From Bacteroidales bacterium (GTDB taxonomy: Bacteria; Bacteroidota; Bacteroidia; Bacteroidales; G3-4614), in NCBI GenBank assembly GCA_017935575.1, contig JAGBHI010000085.1:1-49721 (forward strand): 49,721 bases of DNA, written 5' to 3'. Below are positions 47,801 through 49,721 of this stretch, piece after piece. Position 1 is the stretch's first letter. The number at the start of each line of letters is the position of its first letter. The notes below the pieces were generated by a model. It ran no database searches and was not told where the DNA came from. It worked only from the letters and a program-made list of their open reading frames with translations. A program made the translations under genes and the position numbers.

Positions 47801-49721
47801 GTTATATCCTCAGTAATTGTTACTGTTTGCTCGGCTGTGTTTACATTATTGCTCCATGATACAAATTTATATCCTGCAGCAGGTGTTGCAACCACTGTTA
47901 CTTCTGTTCCGCTTGCTACCTCTTTACTTTCTGTTGTTCCGTCTGCGAAAGCAACAGTACCCATTGTTTCGTTTGCAGAAGCTATGCTTACTGTAAATGC
48001 CTGAGCAAAGTTTGCTGTATAAGTGTTTGTTTTAGTAGCAGGGAATGTATAAGTTAAATCTGTTCCTACTTCTGCGTCATTAGCATCTGTCCAATTTGCA
48101 AATGCATAACCATCTTTAGGCTCTGCTGTGAGGGTTACCTCTGTTCCTATTTTAATTTCGGCAGGTGATACTGATACTGTTCCTCCCGCTGTTGGGTTGG
48201 CAGTTGCTGTAACCTCTGCATCAACAACTTGGAATAGGAAGTCAACGTAAGATCCTTCAGTATATGAACCTACAGGTGTTATCGGATCAACCGGACTTGA
48301 GCCTATTGCTCTTAAAACTATAATATCTCCAACTTTTACATCGCTTGATAATGCTATCGGGAATGTAATTGTATTATCTGTTGAGTTTGCAGTTAAACGA
48401 GTATCTGCAGAAACTCCTGACCAGAATGTAGAGACTGAAGCTGATGTTGTTGATCCAAAATATCCGTAACTTGCAATGATGTTATCAACAGTGTTATGCA
48501 TTAAATGGAAGTGCATACCATACCAACCCTCTGTTTCAACTGATACTTGCAAATCAAATTGTGCCTCGGGAGAAACATACATTGGTTGAGGTGAAGCTAC
48601 TGTGCTATTGGTTGCTGTACCTACAACTGCTCCATCTGCTCCGTCTAAAACGGTTGCTCCTGTAGCAGAGAGCATATTTCCTGCTCTACTGAATGTTGGT
48701 GCTGTAAGAGCTGAATACATCTGCTCTGCTGTTAAACGAGTAACATCGGCAGTAATAGTCAAAGGAGAAGCAATTGCTTCTGTAAGAATAATATCATATG
48801 ACTCGCTATTAGAGCTTTGATTACCTCCATTTACAAGCCAATCGTTAAATTGATAACCCGATTCTACCTCTATTTGACAAGTTATAGTATCTCCTTCTAA
48901 TGCTGTTTCAATAGTATTTCCTTCGCTATTTACAACTGTAATTGTTGCCCCTGTTGGTTGTTCAATATTTATGGTAAATTGTTTTAAAGCTTTATATACA
49001 GGAACAATAGTCATATTGGCTGTTGCTGTGGTTGTGTATGGGTTGTCTGTTGACAACTGATTTGCTCCATCGCTCCACTCAACAAATATGTATTCATCAT
49101 TTTCTAAAGCAGTGAATACCAATTCATCTCCTTCATATATTGTTGCATCTGCTACTCCATTTACTGTGTATGAGACTGAACCGCCTGCTACTTCAGGTGT
49201 GTTAACTGTTACTGTATATATGGTTTTCTCAGCAAATGTTGCTGTATAGGTTGCTGATACTGTTATATTATCAATTGTACGAGTTGCTGATGTTGAACCA
49301 TCTTCCCATTGTACAAATTTATATGCAGCTGATGTGGGTTCTGCTACAATTGTTACTGATGCTCCACTTCCTACCTCTTTTGTTGTTCCTTCTGCATCAC
49401 TGAAACGAACTGTTCCCCATTCGTTGTTTGAAGAAGCTATTGTTACTATTATCTTCTCTGCAAAGTTTGCTGTATAGGTATCATTTGTTGTAGCAGTAAA
49501 TGTGTATTCTGCATCGGTACTAACTACTGTTCCTGCTGAGTTAGTCCAATTTACAAAGCCATAACCTTCATTAGCATTTGCTGTTAGGGTTACCGATGCT
49601 CCTGTTGCTACTGTTGTAGAAGATACATTTTCTCCGTTTATTTGAACGCTACCGCCTGTTCCTGCTGTTGCTCCAATTGTTACGTCAAAATTGTATTGAT
49701 ATAGGTAGAACTCGGCACAAT
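41821..49721 (-). CDS. Giant sialidase-like surface protein, 5' end beyond the window
   Basis: The frame is open to the right edge; the TTG at 49122 is only the first start-like codon in view. The visible 2632 residues begin with the end of a discoidin domain (CAEFYLY). Then come four B-repeats, an unnamed module (about 48735-48225), three B-repeats, a GH33-like sialidase (about 47525-46270; YRIP, SDNNGKTW, STNNGDTW, SDDFGRTW, AYSTM and FFYED), FIVAR-like helices (about 45620-45440), the same lectin-like region as its neighbour, six B-repeats (about 44950-43510), an FLSMPF module (from about 43040) and a T9SS tail (about 42060-41824). It is a paralogue of the downstream giant gene and has the same probable role in desialylating host glycans, but with at least 13 B-repeats against 6 and without the chitobiase-like part. 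Confidence 0.85.
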   Translation of the reverse strand, partial: CAEFYLYQYNFDVTIGATAGTGGSVQINGENVSSTTVATGASVTLTANANEGYGFVNWTNSAGTVVSTDAEYTFTATTNDTYTANFAEKIIVTIASSNNEWGTVRFSDAEGTTKEVGSGASVTIVAEPTSAAYKFVQWEDGSTSATRTIDNITVSATYTATFAEKTIYTVTVNTPEVAGGSVSYTVNGVADATIYEGDELVFTALENDEYIFVEWSDGANQLSTDNPYTTTATANMTIVPVYKALKQFTINIEQPTGATITVVNSEGNTIETALEGDTITCQIEVESGYQFNDWLVNGGNQSSNSESYDIILTEAIASPLTITADVTRLTAEQMYSALTAPTFSRAGNMLSATGATVLDGADGAVVGTATNSTVASPQPMYVSPEAQFDLQVSVETEGWYGMHFHLMHNTVDNIIASYGYFGSTTSASVSTFWSGVSADTRLTANSTDNTITFPIALSSDVKVGDIIVLRAIGSSPVDPITPVGSYTEGSYVDFLFQVVDAEVTATANPTAGGTVSVSPAEIKIGTEVTLTAEPKDGYAFANWTDANDAEVGTDLTYTFPATKTNTYTANFAQAFTVSIASANETMGTVAFADGTTESKEVASGTEVTVVATPAAGYKFVSWSNNVNTAEQTVTITEDITLTATFAAKAEYNVTVTQVEGGSVTYTVGGEVVDKIYEGDEVTFTATPTADTDYIFVKWVDGNGNQLSTENPYTVTVSDDITIAPVYELSAQYTHDLFNTSNGSSSIPTYRIPAIAKTVTGRLIAVASHQVCGTDPGYGEVDIACRMSDNNGKTWTDKEIIADGDGVTSASVNYFTTAFGDAAIVADREKEEVIIVVVAGCTVYNNSATTRSNPNKVGIMRSTNNGDTWSEPEDITEAIYGLFDDGYPMQSAFVASGKIFQSRVVKVGEYYRIYAAMCARPNGNRVIYSDDFGRTWRPLGGEFALPVPDGDEPKCEEMPDGRVIISSRKASGCYYNIYTYTNTATAAGSWGTVSSSSFDGAGRTPGTNSTNGEILIVPVTRTDNNTDMYLALQSIPTGTSSSSNDCSNVCIYYKELTSFDDMNTPANLSASWDGYYHVTTNTSAYSTMVLQDNGRIAFFYEDTYTLFGTVSNPTSTCFTDGSGTHNYDGYNNIYTSYEIEDITNNAYTLNLDINRGDIVKTYLTSYVNASSASDDVKSELNTKISGFGDDPTPAEVDEIYSVLNSDPWDGKAVTFTNVQQSGTYTLYINDSGELATSSSDASTLGTSAQFECIKQSNGKYTFYNAAKDVYMIWRSSASQNYGQNSNKGTMTDYDATYCDWTFVDANSTSAGTYYMYAKRSGGTNDGSLVLMADDGDFDSWDTSLAWSSTYSNLYRIDVLPESDETKALIASAKEILAKEGVGYPSSSARSTLSAAITKAEANPYQGAAVALQSAIDAYYASTDVVKPVADGKYAFIVGHATKYYIYNNEGTLSLASYTEDMELPETAKFTCELSGDYYMFKTSDNKYMAFPSYGTENYSDASADGLEDSASDLTKFSIAKLYNNINANVTASNADLFGKIYLTVLLRGHKNDGGTAESGVFVVKTTDGSWDGASTPYDNGTFSSAISIVEVQTTLTLTATVNTDQTSWGTATVTPAEVEPGGSATFTATPNTNFVFDGWYKGEEKVSTEIEYTVENITESLSLEARFAYKCSLVIEFNAKRGSVTLNGESVVSGETNLVDFDSQITLVATPNGEGYSFEGWEYNGVSLSTNTSYSTNITENRTYTALFSTTNTAIVTFATNDNAMGSVTATVGENAITSGDAVEEDAEVILTATANDGYRFVEWSDGDTTPIRTVTASSDVNLTATFELIPTYIVTVSATEGGNATVSKETVQDGEEVTLTAVADEGYDFVNWTLNGAEVSTEATYTFSVISGKDGEYVANFELETKVTISVTVEGEGTANVNGEQSVTVDKDTEVTLTATEGAQTFVGWELNGVLVSDATSYTITATDDVTYTAVFAAEVYSLQVQATTDMAAEDDRFTISQSVSNVCVGSKVILTAEQPTNGYNFVGWYMADAELNFENNKVSSKYTTVVTITEENLITDYGLVAVFGKFSAGSEMTITADASTEVTVTVTTDTDCTISANGTEISATAGTAVEITATTTEAGALEITTNAGTITSVDCGESVALNEVATSTLTELVLRNVNAPEVAIEAPQLEKITVVSEAPAYDASGEEYDYNVATLSAISDLSMGVQVVVEKEINTPQPIEGKGTPSYFNFLSMPFAFNTADIKYWDGDSWEPAVAETHVRIMTYNSEIRAQGKYGQAWEKVAAGESIQLEANQGFVIVGNNNYGGADADYKMKLQFSSAEAAYSQDGSIKSVTTVENNNGGTSHMFDENWNHVGVPYLTKVTAPEGKTIYTHNGYSYESYTPAESKILAPYQGFMLQSVGTVSLEPETAVAALSLTKASESVYAQANISVDESAPAKIILSDESSENFVVNEDAWYMAPTANAISANYFVVDGMQASVTVQPEATELPMTVYAGAGTTHTISLTRMVGENNVYLKDAVTDEVVCLNDEDYTFEATPKTTIANRFTISMTEPTGIEGNTISTSDIKVVVNGDNLTIYGAEAGEAVTLYTTDGVVLATAVAEDGATTIATSATGVVVVKAGAEVVKVVK

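Noticed and set aside
31989..49721. Frameshift or misassembly in the giant genes
   Set aside because: Both frames stay open over more than 7.9 kb with coherent domain order and matching ends, so they look intact.

Overview
The window looks like a chromosomal segment of a Bacteroidota bacterium, most likely a gut or oral member of the Bacteroidales. The base composition is low in GC. It carries a SusC/SusD pair, secreted proteins with C-terminal tails of the type IX secretion (T9SS) kind, BACON, FISUMP and discoidin domains, and a DUF5117/DUF4953 metalloprotease. Several promoters resemble the Bacteroidota -7 element TAnnTTTG. I see no rRNA, tRNA, CRISPR array, phage gene or transposase.

Layout. 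1-2.4 kb: the 3' part of a surface protein made of FISUMP and InlB-like B-repeat modules. 2.4-5.7 kb (minus): an overlapping operon of a secreted M6 metalloprotease, a small TSCPD-domain protein and a cytoplasmic FKBP. 5.9-14.4 kb (plus): a secreted metzincin-like protease, a SusC-type TonB-dependent channel, a SusD-type lipoprotein and a T9SS cargo protein. 14.6-17.4 kb: a secreted C1B cysteine peptidase and NADP-type glutamate dehydrogenase. 17.7-23.2 kb: a compact operon nfnA - gltA/nfnB - tcdA - lolD - DUF3467 - cysS. 23.4-27.6 kb: a SIMPL protein, a second M6 protease with discoidin and GEVED domains, and the tRNA-modifying methyltransferase mnmD. 27.8-31.8 kb (minus): oadA-like biotin carboxyltransferase and argS. 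32.0-49.7 kb (minus): two giant tandem paralogous sialidase-like surface proteins (3117 aa, and at least 2632 aa and cut by the window edge).

How the parts may work together. Four secreted peptidases, a SusCD-type importer and glutamate/NADPH redox enzymes sit within about 23 kb. This suggests a protein- and peptide-foraging lifestyle, and the two giant sialidases point to host glycoprotein or mucin as a substrate. At least five products end in a T9SS-like tail, so export through the type IX system is inferred, although no T9SS component is encoded here.

The least explained signals are non-coding. A composite 3' element with a constant orientation follows several genes; it has a conserved mini-hairpin whose stem sequence changes with pairing kept, followed by an intrinsic terminator. 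A nested, possibly switch-like RNA structure lies in the 3' region of oadA. At protein level, an unnamed module of about 170 residues occurs three times in the two giant proteins.
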